The notes: a model not told the origin generated them from the letters alone. Positions 6,084-13,406 are shown, numbered from the stretch's first letter. The stretch is DNA of 16,840 nucleotides from Candidatus Kerfeldbacteria bacterium (GCA_003512175.1 DOSP01000113.1:6540-23379); one strand, 5' to 3'. Numbers and translations are program-made.

Positions 6084-7070
6084 ATGCCTAAACCCATCGC
6101 TTTTATCACCCGCCCGCTCCCGACTGCTGCAGTGACGGCCATCAGCAAATACGCCACCGTGCGGCTACGCAAAACGGATAGCATAATTCCACGTAAAGAC
6201 CTGCTGGCCGGTGCCAAAGCCTGTGATATTTTAATACCGATTTTAACGGATCCAATTGATGAAGCTGTCATGGCTGCCGCACCACGCTTGAAACTAATTG
6301 CCAATTATGGTGCCGGCTACAACAATGTGGATGTAGCGGCCGCCACCCGGCGCGGGATCCCAGTAACGAACACGCCAGATGTCTTAACGGAAACCACGGC
6401 CGAATTAACGGTGGCATTGATGTTGGCGGTATCGCGTCGTCTGGTCGAGACCGATCACATCATGCGGTCGAAGCAGTATCCTGGATGGGGACCGTTGCTA
6501 TATCTTGGCCATGGTATTTCTGGAAAAACCTTGGGCGTTATCGGCATGGGGCGAATTGGTACACGAGTAGCCGAAATTGCCCACCATGGCTTTGGTATGC
6601 GCGTTCTGTATTATACGAAACACAAAGAGCGCGAAGTGGAATTATCGCTCGGTGCCCAGAAAGTGAGCCTGAGCACACTCTTAAAAAAATCTGATGTGGT
6701 TACCTTGCATGTGCCACTGGTGAAAGACACTCGCCACCTGATTGGAAAAAAAGAATTACAGATGATGAAATCGTCTGCCTATTTGATTAATACTTCGCGT
6801 GGTCCAGTAGTGGATGAAGCGGCCTTAGTGCAGGCGCTGCGCCGTCAGCTCATTGCCGGGGCGGGGTTAGATGTGTATGAACATGAACCAAACATGGCTC
6901 CTGGTTTAGCCAAGCAATGGAACGCCGTATTGTTGCCGCATATTGGTTCCGCCACCATTGAAACCCGTACGGCTATGGCCATGGTGGTAGCCAAAAACGT
7001 GCAGGCCTTTGTGCACGGACGTCACTTACCCAATTGTATTAATCCACCGCATGTTACGGCGTTTAGCTAA
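6084..7070 (+). CDS. D-2-hydroxyacid dehydrogenase (glyoxylate/hydroxypyruvate reductase type)
   Basis: This 328-aa protein has the length and motifs of the D-isomer 2-hydroxyacid dehydrogenases: NYGAGYNNVDV (74-84), nucleotide-binding GMGRIG (154-159), NTSRGPVVDE with Arg239, Glu268 in the YEHEP segment, and catalytic His286 in LPHIGSAT. The overall pattern is closest to glyoxylate/hydroxypyruvate reductases (GyaR/GhrB/GRHPR). After the second beta strand the sequence reads YYTKHK with no acidic residue, which favours NADP(H) over NAD(H) (inference). It overlaps the glycerate kinase gene by 20 nt, supporting a role in reducing hydroxypyruvate to D-glycerate. A lactate- or other 2-oxoacid-reducing role remains possible. 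Confidence 0.87.
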   Translation: MPKPIAFITRPLPTAAVTAISKYATVRLRKTDSIIPRKDLLAGAKACDILIPILTDPIDEAVMAAAPRLKLIANYGAGYNNVDVAAATRRGIPVTNTPDVLTETTAELTVALMLAVSRRLVETDHIMRSKQYPGWGPLLYLGHGISGKTLGVIGMGRIGTRVAEIAHHGFGMRVLYYTKHKEREVELSLGAQKVSLSTLLKKSDVVTLHVPLVKDTRHLIGKKELQMMKSSAYLINTSRGPVVDEAALVQALRRQLIAGAGLDVYEHEPNMAPGLAKQWNAVLLPHIGSATIETRTAMAMVVAKNVQAFVHGRHLPNCINPPHVTAFS

Positions 7071-8235
7071 CGTTGCCTTACGAGCCGTTCAGCCACAGGC
7101 CATGATGCAATCTATTCAACTCCCATCTCACCGGGGGCGGATCTTTGTTGTTGGGGCAGGGAAGGCCACGTTCGGTATGGCGGTGGCTTTACATAAACGG
7201 CTAGGCAAAAAAATTGTCGGTGGATATGTAAACGTGCCGGTCGTTTACAAAAAAAAGATTGGTAAAATCATTGTACAAAAAGCCACTCATCCGTTTCCCA
7301 ATGCCGCTACCGTGACCGCCACTAAAAAAATCCATACCCTCGCACAATCACTGAGAAAAGATGATCTGCTCATTTGTCTGTGGAGCGGTGGAGGATCAAG
7401 TTTATTCACTCTGCCCCGGCCTGGTTTAACGCTGCACAATCAAGTTAATCTATCGCGCCAGTTAATGCAAGCTGGTGCCAATATTTTTGAGCTTAATACC
7501 GTACGCAAACATTTGTCGCAAGTCAAAGGCGGGCAGCTGGCCGCAGCCACTCCGGCCAAAGTGCTGAGCTTCATTATTTCAGATGTCATTGGTGACCGGC
7601 TCGATGTGATTGCTTCTGGTCCAACGGTAGCGGATCGTTCCACTCGATCACAAGCCAAGGCCATCTTAAAAAAATATCACCTGTTGACCAAACAGCTGAG
7701 TTTGATTATTGATCAATCAGACACACCAAAACGATTAGATCATAAACGAATCTCAACACAATTAATTGGCTCTAATCGGCTGGCACTGGAGCAGATCGTG
7801 AAAACGACAAAGAAAATTCATGTTAAAATTTTAACCACAGCGATGCACGGTGAAGCCCGGGTAGTGGCCAAACAATTAGTCACCACAGCCAGTCGAATAA
7901 AACGTCGACCAACCTTATTACTGGCCGGAGGTGAAACCACGGTCACCGTTCGAGGCACGGGATACGGTGGGGGGAATCAAGAATTAGCCTTAGCGGCCTT
8001 ACAGTATTTACAACCCGGGATGTCACTATTAACCTTGGCTACCGATGGTGTGGACGGGTTTACCCCCATACCCGTAGCCGGAGCCATTGTTCGCTATGGG
8101 CAGTGGACAAAGGGGTTAGCACCGTATTTAGCGAACAATGATTCCTACACTGCCTTACGGAAATTGAAAGCTGTATTCACCACCGGACCAACCGGCACCA
8201 ATGTTGGCGATATCGTGATGATTATGGTAAAATAG
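7051..8235 (+). CDS. Glycerate 2-kinase (GckA/MOFRL family)
   Basis: This 394-aa protein shows the signature motifs of the DUF4147 plus MOFRL glycerate kinases: VVGAGKA (33-39), SGGGSS (112-117), NTVRKHLSQVKGG (149-161), SDVIGD (177-182), ASGPT (188-192), LAGGETTVTV (291-300), GGGNQE (306-311), ATDGVDG (330-336) and TGPTGTN (378-384). The family phosphorylates D-glycerate to 2-phosphoglycerate, which enters lower glycolysis directly. ATG 7051 is chosen over the in-frame ATG at 7009 because it gives a 20-nt overlap and starts at the conserved helix. The preceding reductase would supply glycerate. Confidence 0.9.
   Translation: MLRRLANVALRAVQPQAMMQSIQLPSHRGRIFVVGAGKATFGMAVALHKRLGKKIVGGYVNVPVVYKKKIGKIIVQKATHPFPNAATVTATKKIHTLAQSLRKDDLLICLWSGGGSSLFTLPRPGLTLHNQVNLSRQLMQAGANIFELNTVRKHLSQVKGGQLAAATPAKVLSFIISDVIGDRLDVIASGPTVADRSTRSQAKAILKKYHLLTKQLSLIIDQSDTPKRLDHKRISTQLIGSNRLALEQIVKTTKKIHVKILTTAMHGEARVVAKQLVTTASRIKRRPTLLLAGGETTVTVRGTGYGGGNQELALAALQYLQPGMSLLTLATDGVDGFTPIPVAGAIVRYGQWTKGLAPYLANNDSYTALRKLKAVFTTGPTGTNVGDIVMIMVK
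8204..8233 (+). promoter_or_regulatory. Likely promoter for the aminotransferase gene (leaderless)
   Basis: TTGGCG (8204-8209), an 18-nt spacer and TAAAAT (8228-8233) lie in the 3' end of the kinase gene. The -10 box ends 7 nt before the ATG at 8241. Confidence 0.5.
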
Positions 8236-8240
8236 CCCAT

Positions 8241-9425
8241 ATGTTAAACTTTGCTCAACGGATTTCACGGCTTGGCACCGAACAAGCTTTCCATGTCTTA
8301 GCGCGGGCCAAACAGGCGGAACGCGAGGGTCGAGACATGATTCATATGGAAATTGGTGATACCGATTTCCAGACCCCACAACCTATTGTGGAAGCCGCTA
8401 TTCAAGCGCTACGCGATAACAAAACCAAATATTTACCATCCGCCGGTTTGATGGAATTGCGCGAAGTGTTGGCTGAACAGATGTCCACATCCCGTGGTAT
8501 CTCCGCCAAACCGGAAGAAATGATTGTCACACCTGGCGGCAAGCCGATGATTTTTTATACCTTGTTGGCGTTGGTGAACGAAGGTGACGAAGTGATCTAT
8601 CCGAACCCTGGTTTTCCCACCTATGAATCGGTGATTAATTTTATTGGAGCCAAGCCAGTCGCCCTAGAAATGAACGGGGAGAACGGGTTTAACTTTGATA
8701 TCGCCGAACTAAAGCGCCTAGCTAATTCCAAAACCAAGTTGATTATTGTGAATTCACCGCAGAATCCAACCGGCGGTATTCTGACGCATGAATCACTGGA
8801 AGCCATTGTGGAAGTAGCCAAACAAAATGATGCCTGGATTTTTGCGGATGAAGTCTATTCAGAACTGGTGTTTGAAGGCAAGTTTGAAAGTATTCTGTCT
8901 ATTCCCGGGGCGCGTGAGCGCACCATCGTGCTGGATGCGTACACCAAAACCTTTTCGATGAGTGGTTGGCGCTGTGGCTACGGGTTATGTCCCACGAAGG
9001 AAATGGCAGACGTAATTGCGAACTTAATTAACAACTCGGTATCATGCGCCGCTAACTTCACCCAATGGGCCGGCATTGCGGCTTGGAAAGATCCAGCCAT
9101 GCCACAGGCGGTGGCTGATATGCGCGAGGAACTGCGCAAGCGGCGAGATGTGCTCTATGCCGGTTTAGAGAACTTAGAGGGTGTATCGTGTCATTTACCG
9201 CAAGGTGCCATTTATTTGTTCCCAGATATTACTGGTACCGGTCGCAGTAGCCAAGATGTGTATAATTTCATGTTTGATGAAACCAATATTGCCGTATTAC
9301 CGGGAACATCATTCGGCCGGTTTGGAGAAGGCTATATTCGCCTGTCATTTGCCAATAACCCAATCAGCCGGATTGAAGAAGCTATTACACGTCTAGCTAA
9401 AGCTTGGCCGAAATTAATAGGCTAA
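8241..9425 (+). CDS. Class I PLP-dependent aminotransferase (aspartate aminotransferase-like)
   Basis: This 394-aa fold-type I aminotransferase has all the cofactor residues: NSPQNPTGG (171-179) with Asn175, FADEVYSEL (201-209) with Asp203, the PLP-binding Lys236 in AYTKTFSMSGWRCGY, and the carboxylate-binding Arg367 in YIRLSFA. It resembles the AspC subgroup that uses aspartate, alanine, aromatic or other amino acids; the amino donor cannot be read from motifs. It lies 5 nt after the glycerate kinase. Together with the reductase and kinase it could convert serine to hydroxypyruvate as the entry step to 2-phosphoglycerate, though known serine:glyoxylate/pyruvate aminotransferases are usually class V. 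It may have its own promoter. Confidence 0.88.
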   Translation: MLNFAQRISRLGTEQAFHVLARAKQAEREGRDMIHMEIGDTDFQTPQPIVEAAIQALRDNKTKYLPSAGLMELREVLAEQMSTSRGISAKPEEMIVTPGGKPMIFYTLLALVNEGDEVIYPNPGFPTYESVINFIGAKPVALEMNGENGFNFDIAELKRLANSKTKLIIVNSPQNPTGGILTHESLEAIVEVAKQNDAWIFADEVYSELVFEGKFESILSIPGARERTIVLDAYTKTFSMSGWRCGYGLCPTKEMADVIANLINNSVSCAANFTQWAGIAAWKDPAMPQAVADMREELRKRRDVLYAGLENLEGVSCHLPQGAIYLFPDITGTGRSSQDVYNFMFDETNIAVLPGTSFGRFGEGYIRLSFANNPISRIEEAITRLAKAWPKLIG

Positions 9426-9430
9426 CCACT

Positions 9431-10150
9431 ATGGTTGAAGAACACTACTTCACTGCCCATACCAACGCTCGTCTGACATTTGTGATTGGCATAGTGATTG
9501 GGGTATCGATTATGACGGTCGGTGGACTGGGATTTTTTCTGTATGTGCTCAACGGGGGTGAAATTAGTACCTATGCCATTGCACCATTGGATACGGAAAG
9601 TCAGATACTGACCGAGCCAATCAAAGACATTGTGGATGGTGATGCCTTAACCGTGGTTGAACCGAATGATGACTATGCGATTACACTGGTACAGTACCTC
9701 GATTACGAATGCCGTTTCTGTAAAAAATTCTTTCCTGATGTCGTGGCTCTAACTAACGAGCACAGCGATAGTGTACGTTTGGTGATTAAGCAGTATCCAT
9801 TAGTGCAAATTCATCCCAACGCGAAAGCCGCCAGCATTGCCGCCTATTGTGCCGAAGAACAGAGTGCATTAATAGACTACAGTCTTAAATTGTATGAACG
9901 GCAGGATACCTTAGCGGATGCAGCTGTTTTCGATACGGTGGCGAGTGAACTTGGGTTAGATAGTAATCAGTTTACTGAATGTCGCAATGCCGAAGCAACA
10001 CTAAGCCAGGTGGAAGCGGATGCCAGTGAGGCGCAACAGCTCGGTATTCAGACTCAACCAAATTTGGTGATTATTCGGTCGGACGGCAAGATGGAATTGA
10101 TTGATGGCTATGTCAATAAAGCCTACGTACTAAGCGTCTTAGGATTATAA
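9431..10150 (+). CDS. Second membrane-anchored DsbA-like oxidoreductase (CRFC)
   Basis: This 239-aa protein has one N-terminal membrane helix (about residues 15-40) and an external DsbA-like domain. The active site is LDYECRFC with Cys94 and Cys97, and the cis-Pro is Pro210 in TQPNLVI. Cys140 and Cys184 match the additional conserved pair also seen in the protein at 1719. ATG 9431 is chosen because it lies 5 nt after the aminotransferase stop; ATG 9404 would add nine residues and overlap. It sits 2 nt before the Lgt-like gene, a pairing that suggests envelope protein maturation. The two DsbA-like proteins differ in CxxC dipeptide (PF against RF) and so probably in redox potential or partner. 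Confidence 0.85.
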   Translation: MVEEHYFTAHTNARLTFVIGIVIGVSIMTVGGLGFFLYVLNGGEISTYAIAPLDTESQILTEPIKDIVDGDALTVVEPNDDYAITLVQYLDYECRFCKKFFPDVVALTNEHSDSVRLVIKQYPLVQIHPNAKAASIAAYCAEEQSALIDYSLKLYERQDTLADAAVFDTVASELGLDSNQFTECRNAEATLSQVEADASEAQQLGIQTQPNLVIIRSDGKMELIDGYVNKAYVLSVLGL

Positions 10151-10152
10151 CC

Positions 10153-10911
10153 ATGCTGCCAAATTTACATTGGGCGATTATTCCGATTGGGCCGTTCACA
10201 TTGCAAGTGTGGGGCATGTTTGTGGCCTTGGGCATCATCGTTGGTTTGTTGGTAGCCAAACGCTATGCGGTGGAACGTAAACTGAACCCTCAGTATATTA
10301 TTGATGGCGGGTTTTGGATTGTGCTCACTGCGTTGGTGTCGTCACGGGTTTGGTTTGTGGCTACGGAATGGCACTTGTTCGCTGGTCGCCTGATTGATGC
10401 GCTAAAGATTTGGGAAGGTGGCATGTCCGTGAGTGGGGGATTATTAGGCGGGATCATTGCTACCTTCGTCTACTTCAAGCGAAAACGTGTGAATATTTTA
10501 GAATATGTTGATGTGTTAGCCTATGCGCTACCAGCCGGTTTGGCGATTGGCCGGTTAGGTTGTTTCTTTATTTTTGATCACCCAGGTACGGTGACAGATT
10601 TCTTCTTGGGGGAAGTGTATTACCTCGATGGCTTAGTGCGCCATAATCATGGATTATATTTGGTTATCGATGGAGCGTTGTTATTCGCACTGTTTACTTA
10701 TCTGCGGTTCAAGGCGAAAATTCAGCCGCCATATTTTCTGACGCTGTTTTTGTTGTGGCACGGTACGGTGCGGTTGGTGTTAGATAACTGGCGGATCAAT
10801 GATAGCGAGTGGTGGGGCTTAACTTCAGCCCAATGGTTTGGGATCGTGTTTATTATAGCTGGGTTGATTATCTTTGGAACCAGGCAGAATATCCGAAAGA
10901 GGTATTTGTAA
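10153..10911 (+). CDS. lgt: Prolipoprotein diacylglyceryl transferase-like membrane protein
   Basis: This 252-aa polytopic protein has about seven hydrophobic segments and the Lgt signature IWEGGMSVSGGLLGG (86-100). Lgt transfers diacylglycerol from phosphatidylglycerol to the lipobox cysteine of prolipoproteins. The second signature, normally GRxGNFxNxE, reads GRLGCFFIFDHPG (133-145). The conserved Arg is kept, but Asn is replaced by Cys and the following acidic residue by another arrangement. HGLY (166-169) stands where HPSQLYE is usual, and a C-terminal HGTVRLVLDNWR matches the YGxxRFxxExxR region. It is probably a divergent Lgt; a related transferase with another substrate is possible. 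Confidence 0.82.
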   Translation: MLPNLHWAIIPIGPFTLQVWGMFVALGIIVGLLVAKRYAVERKLNPQYIIDGGFWIVLTALVSSRVWFVATEWHLFAGRLIDALKIWEGGMSVSGGLLGGIIATFVYFKRKRVNILEYVDVLAYALPAGLAIGRLGCFFIFDHPGTVTDFFLGEVYYLDGLVRHNHGLYLVIDGALLFALFTYLRFKAKIQPPYFLTLFLLWHGTVRLVLDNWRINDSEWWGLTSAQWFGIVFIIAGLIIFGTRQNIRKRYL

Positions 10912-10929
10912 CACCGCACAACAAGGCCC

Positions 10930-10958
10930 TTGACAAGACTACGATTTTCTGGTAGTCT
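10930..10958 (+). promoter_or_regulatory. Intergenic promoter candidate covered by a dyad
   Basis: TTGACA (10930-10935), a 17-nt spacer and TAGTCT (10953-10958) form a plausible promoter after the Lgt-like gene. A perfect inverted repeat AGACTAC (10936-10942)/GTAGTCT (10952-10958) covers the spacer and -10. Its ACTAC/GTAGT half-sites equal those of the dyad at 298-314, but the spacer is 9 instead of 5 nt. The same repeat followed by a T-rich stretch could instead be a weak terminator for the upstream operon. Confidence 0.4.
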
Positions 10959-10965
10959 GTTATGT

Positions 10966-11017
10966 TTTTATGGCGTACTGCGTAACGTAAAGCGTTATGC
11001 ACAGAACGGCCATAAAA
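10966..11017. repeat. Two-tier inverted repeat, candidate structured RNA
   Basis: TTTTATGGC (10966-10974) pairs perfectly with GCCATAAAA (11009-11017). Inside it TGCGTAACG (10979-10987) pairs with CGTTATGCA (10993-11001) over nine pairs (one G-U) with a TAAAG loop. The structure can form in RNA from either strand. I do not recognise it as a known RNA family or riboswitch. Confidence 0.5.
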
Positions 11018-11053
11018 CAAAACTAACCCCACACTTCATGTGTGTGGGTTAGG
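11018..11053 (-). terminator. Intrinsic terminator of the lexA-dinB operon
   Basis: Read on the minus strand, CTAACCCACAC is followed by an ACATGAA loop, then GTGTGGGGTTAG (one bulged G), then TTTTGTTTT. The left arm begins within the dinB stop codon. On the plus strand the hairpin lacks a T tail, so it works best for minus-strand transcripts. Confidence 0.8.
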
Positions 11054-12335
11054 GTCGGATAGGTGTGAAGATCGGCATCCCCAAAAACTTGCGTTGATAG
11101 ATAGTTTGATGAAGTTGATTGTTCATCATGGCTCGCTGGCGTTCCGTGATGCGTTGATCAGGTGCTTGTACCACGGGCAAACTAGAGCCATGCATCACCG
11201 TATGTTTACCGTACCGTTTCGCTAAGGCATCAATTGAGGCGTAGATCTGTTCTAATTTTTCCAGTTTGATTGGTGATTCAAATAGGTTCAGTTGCACCTG
11301 CTGCATGGGGCACAAATCTACTAAGATCACACCGGTTGCTCGATACAGGATGGTGGGTTGAAACAGCCGATGAAATTGGTGTTCAACGGTTGTCAGGACG
11401 TCTTGAGGGAAAGAGGTTAATCGATTAAACACCAGTTCGAGTGATCGATAACGAAAATTGTGTTGTTTCAGATACACCACAATTTTTTTTGTACTAAGAT
11501 CATACCTTCGAGCTTTGATAAAGGCATTTTCGATATTTTTAGAAAGTTGGGCAAACACATAACTACGATTACTGGATGGGGGAGTGAAGGTCTTCATTTT
11601 ACTGATAGATTGGTAGGACGTTTTTGCGGCCGTGTGCACCTCCCACACACTTTGTCCATTCAACTCCTGCCATAATTCCTGAAATGGCTTGTGGGTGTGA
11701 CGATGTACCCACTGCTCGGATTGTTTGGCAAAATCTGCTGCCGTGTGAATACCAAACTTGGCCAGATACGCAGCGGTGTTATGGCCGATGCCCCAGACTT
11801 TTTCCGTGGGTGTGGCTGTAGTGTATGTAGAAATATGCTGAGGCAGAATGACGGTAAACCCATTGGGTTTTTTCCATTTTGAACCAAGTTTTGCCAGAAC
11901 TTTACTGACCGATAGCCCAACCGATACACTGATACCCAATTCTTGTTGAATGGTTTGCTTCATTTGCCAGGCCAACTGACTGTAGGAACGGTGTGTTGGG
12001 CCACGCAGGCCAGTGATGTCCACAAAGCCTTCATCAATGCCATATTCTTCGACGATGGGGCTGACCCGGCGCATACACTCAAACATCCGTTGGGAAAATA
12101 AACTGTAGGTTTCGTAATCTGACGGAACAATAATGGCGTGAGGGCACAGTTTCTTGACTTCCCATAATGGCACGCCCCGTTGCACGCCATAGCGTTTAGC
12201 TTCATAGCTGGCTGCGGCCACGATGCCACGTTCCTGACCGGTGATGACTGGTTGGCCGCGATATTCCGGATGCACTGCCTGTTCGCAGGCCGCAAAAAAA
12301 GCGTCACCGTCAATATGTGCAATCACTCGTTGCAT
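11049..12335 (-). CDS. dinB: Y-family DNA polymerase (DinB/UmuC type)
   Basis: This 428-aa translesion polymerase has the catalytic acidic residues Asp9 (HIDGDAFFAACE) and Asp101-Glu102 (YGIDEGFVDITG), followed by SVGLSVSKVLAKLGSKWKKP (138-157), a helix-hairpin-helix region near 175-200 and a little-finger domain. The sequence QLNLF at 348-352 is a textbook beta-clamp binding motif, so it should be recruited to stalled forks. It starts on the last base of lexA (TAATG, 1-nt overlap) and is therefore co-transcribed from the SOS-box promoter and probably DNA-damage inducible. It is longer than E. coli DinB (351 aa), with the extra length after the clamp motif, and closer to UmuC-type length; no UmuD-like partner is seen. 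Confidence 0.93.
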   Translation of the reverse strand: MQRVIAHIDGDAFFAACEQAVHPEYRGQPVITGQERGIVAAASYEAKRYGVQRGVPLWEVKKLCPHAIIVPSDYETYSLFSQRMFECMRRVSPIVEEYGIDEGFVDITGLRGPTHRSYSQLAWQMKQTIQQELGISVSVGLSVSKVLAKLGSKWKKPNGFTVILPQHISTYTTATPTEKVWGIGHNTAAYLAKFGIHTAADFAKQSEQWVHRHTHKPFQELWQELNGQSVWEVHTAAKTSYQSISKMKTFTPPSSNRSYVFAQLSKNIENAFIKARRYDLSTKKIVVYLKQHNFRYRSLELVFNRLTSFPQDVLTTVEHQFHRLFQPTILYRATGVILVDLCPMQQVQLNLFESPIKLEKLEQIYASIDALAKRYGKHTVMHGSSLPVVQAPDQRITERQRAMMNNQLHQTIYQRKFLGMPIFTPIRP

Positions 12336-12898
12336 TAGTGGTATTTTCGTACAACACCAATGACCACACCTTCAATGTGTAATTCTGTGGTAGGGCGAAT
12401 TGGCCGATAGGTTTTATTGGCCGCTTCTAACCACACCTTGGTTCCTTGCTTCATATACCGTTTTAACGTCCAAGCTTGATCCACATTGGCAATCACAATA
12501 TCGTTCGGTTTCGGTGTGCGGCTACGTTCCACAATCACCAGATCACCAGGCTGAATACCAGCGTCAATCATGGAATCACCCGTCACACGTACCACAAAGC
12601 TTCCAGCTCGATTGGTGATTAAATATTGGTCTAACGTAATGGCATCAGCTAATTCTTCTTCGGCCGGAGATGGCCAACCAGCCCCGATAGTACCTAATAG
12701 TGGTATCCCCACCAATTTTGGACCAGGCACATATTTATGGTGTTTATCTTTGCGCAGGACATCTTGTGTGAGCCACTGTTGCATGTAGCGGTACACAGCA
12801 TTTTTTGATTTCACTCCAAACAGCTCCACCATTTCAGCAAACGAGGGGAGGCGGTGATGGCGTTGATAAAATCGTTGCAGGATAGCGAGCCGGTCCAT
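12335..12898 (-). CDS. lexA: LexA repressor, SOS regulator
   Basis: This 187-aa protein has an N-terminal winged helix (about 1-55) and a C-terminal S24 autoprotease domain. The self-cleavage site is Ala73-Gly74 in TIGAGWP, and the catalytic dyad is Ser109 (GDSMID) and Lys146 (TLKRY). All three are intact, so RecA-stimulated autocleavage should be possible. It is slightly shorter at the N terminus than E. coli LexA but begins in the expected helix. Its own promoter carries a perfect SOS box, and dinB is the next gene, so the operon is a compact damage-response unit. The start is fixed by the -10 box lying 6 nt upstream and by the absence of room for a longer frame. Confidence 0.93.
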   Translation of the reverse strand: MDRLAILQRFYQRHHRLPSFAEMVELFGVKSKNAVYRYMQQWLTQDVLRKDKHHKYVPGPKLVGIPLLGTIGAGWPSPAEEELADAITLDQYLITNRAGSFVVRVTGDSMIDAGIQPGDLVIVERSRTPKPNDIVIANVDQAWTLKRYMKQGTKVWLEAANKTYRPIRPTTELHIEGVVIGVVRKYH

Positions 12899-12904
12899 GT
12901 GAGC

Positions 12905-12933
12905 AGCATAGTGAACGATCGTTCACTTGTCAA
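12905..12933 (-). promoter_or_regulatory. lexA promoter, apparently leaderless
   Basis: On the minus strand TTGACA (12933-12928), a 17-nt spacer and TATGCT (12910-12905) form a near-consensus promoter. Six nucleotides separate the -10 box from the lexA ATG, so the transcript should start at or beside the start codon. Confidence 0.78.
12911..12926. promoter_or_regulatory. LexA-binding SOS box
   Basis: GTGAACGATCGTTCAC is a perfect 16-bp palindrome containing GAAC-N4-GTTC, the core of the Bacillus/Gram-positive-type SOS box. It fills the spacer between the -35 and -10 of lexA, so LexA should autorepress. The divergent gene at 13029 could also be affected. Confidence 0.85.
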
Positions 12934-12955
12934 CACACTGTATTGGAAGGGTAAC

Positions 12956-13021
12956 TTGACGAGATTTTCCTATGTGTTAAAGGTATATGTAATGGCGTCC
13001 ACCATTTAATCATTTTACGCC
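12956..13021 (+). other. Upstream region of the coiled-coil gene
   Basis: The region between the SOS box and the gene at 13029 contains TTGACG (12956-12961), an AT-rich stretch with TATATG and TAAT (12984-12993), and a short inverted repeat GGCGT (12994-12998)/ACGCC (13017-13021). No spacing gives a clear promoter and no other gene is seen. AGG at 13022-13024 is the only ribosome-binding-like motif. Confidence 0.3.
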
Positions 13022-13028
13022 AGGCGAT

Positions 13029-13406
13029 ATGTCCGAAAACGACACAAAACAACCAACAAATCAGGATATTTTAACGGCTATGAATCAGTTTGCCACTGAT
13101 ATTACAGCCGATGTATATGATCTGAAACAAGATATGCGGGCTGTTAAACAGGATGTGGGTGGTCTAAAACAGGATGTCAAGACACTACAAAATGACGTAG
13201 CCACAATCAAAGGTACTATGGTTACAAAGGTTTATCTTGATGAAAAAATGTCCGATTTAAGAGGAGATATGACTATGTTGGTTCGCAAAGAAGATAATAA
13301 ATTTACCACACTGGTTGATACACTCTATGATAAGCAGGTATTAAATGCGGGTGATGTTGGTCGTATTTTAGCCCTCGAACCGTTTCCAAAGACCGGTCAA
13401 TCCTAG
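13029..13406 (+). CDS. Small coiled-coil protein of unknown function
   Basis: This 125-aa soluble protein is dominated by heptad repeats starting at Leu32: LKQDMRA, VKQDVGG, LKQDVKT, LQNDVAT, IKGTMVT and so on, each with a hydrophobic residue in the first position and KQD following in several. A parallel coiled coil of residues 32-75 is expected, followed by a charged helix and a short tail. There is no signal peptide or catalytic motif. Similar KQD-heptad proteins are common as hypotheticals in small-genome bacteria, but I assign no function. It diverges from lexA across an SOS-box region of 130 bp and ends 39 bp inside the convergent DUF1294 gene. TTGACG at 12956 may be a -35, but no convincing -10 follows. 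Confidence 0.8.
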   Translation: MSENDTKQPTNQDILTAMNQFATDITADVYDLKQDMRAVKQDVGGLKQDVKTLQNDVATIKGTMVTKVYLDEKMSDLRGDMTMLVRKEDNKFTTLVDTLYDKQVLNAGDVGRILALEPFPKTGQS

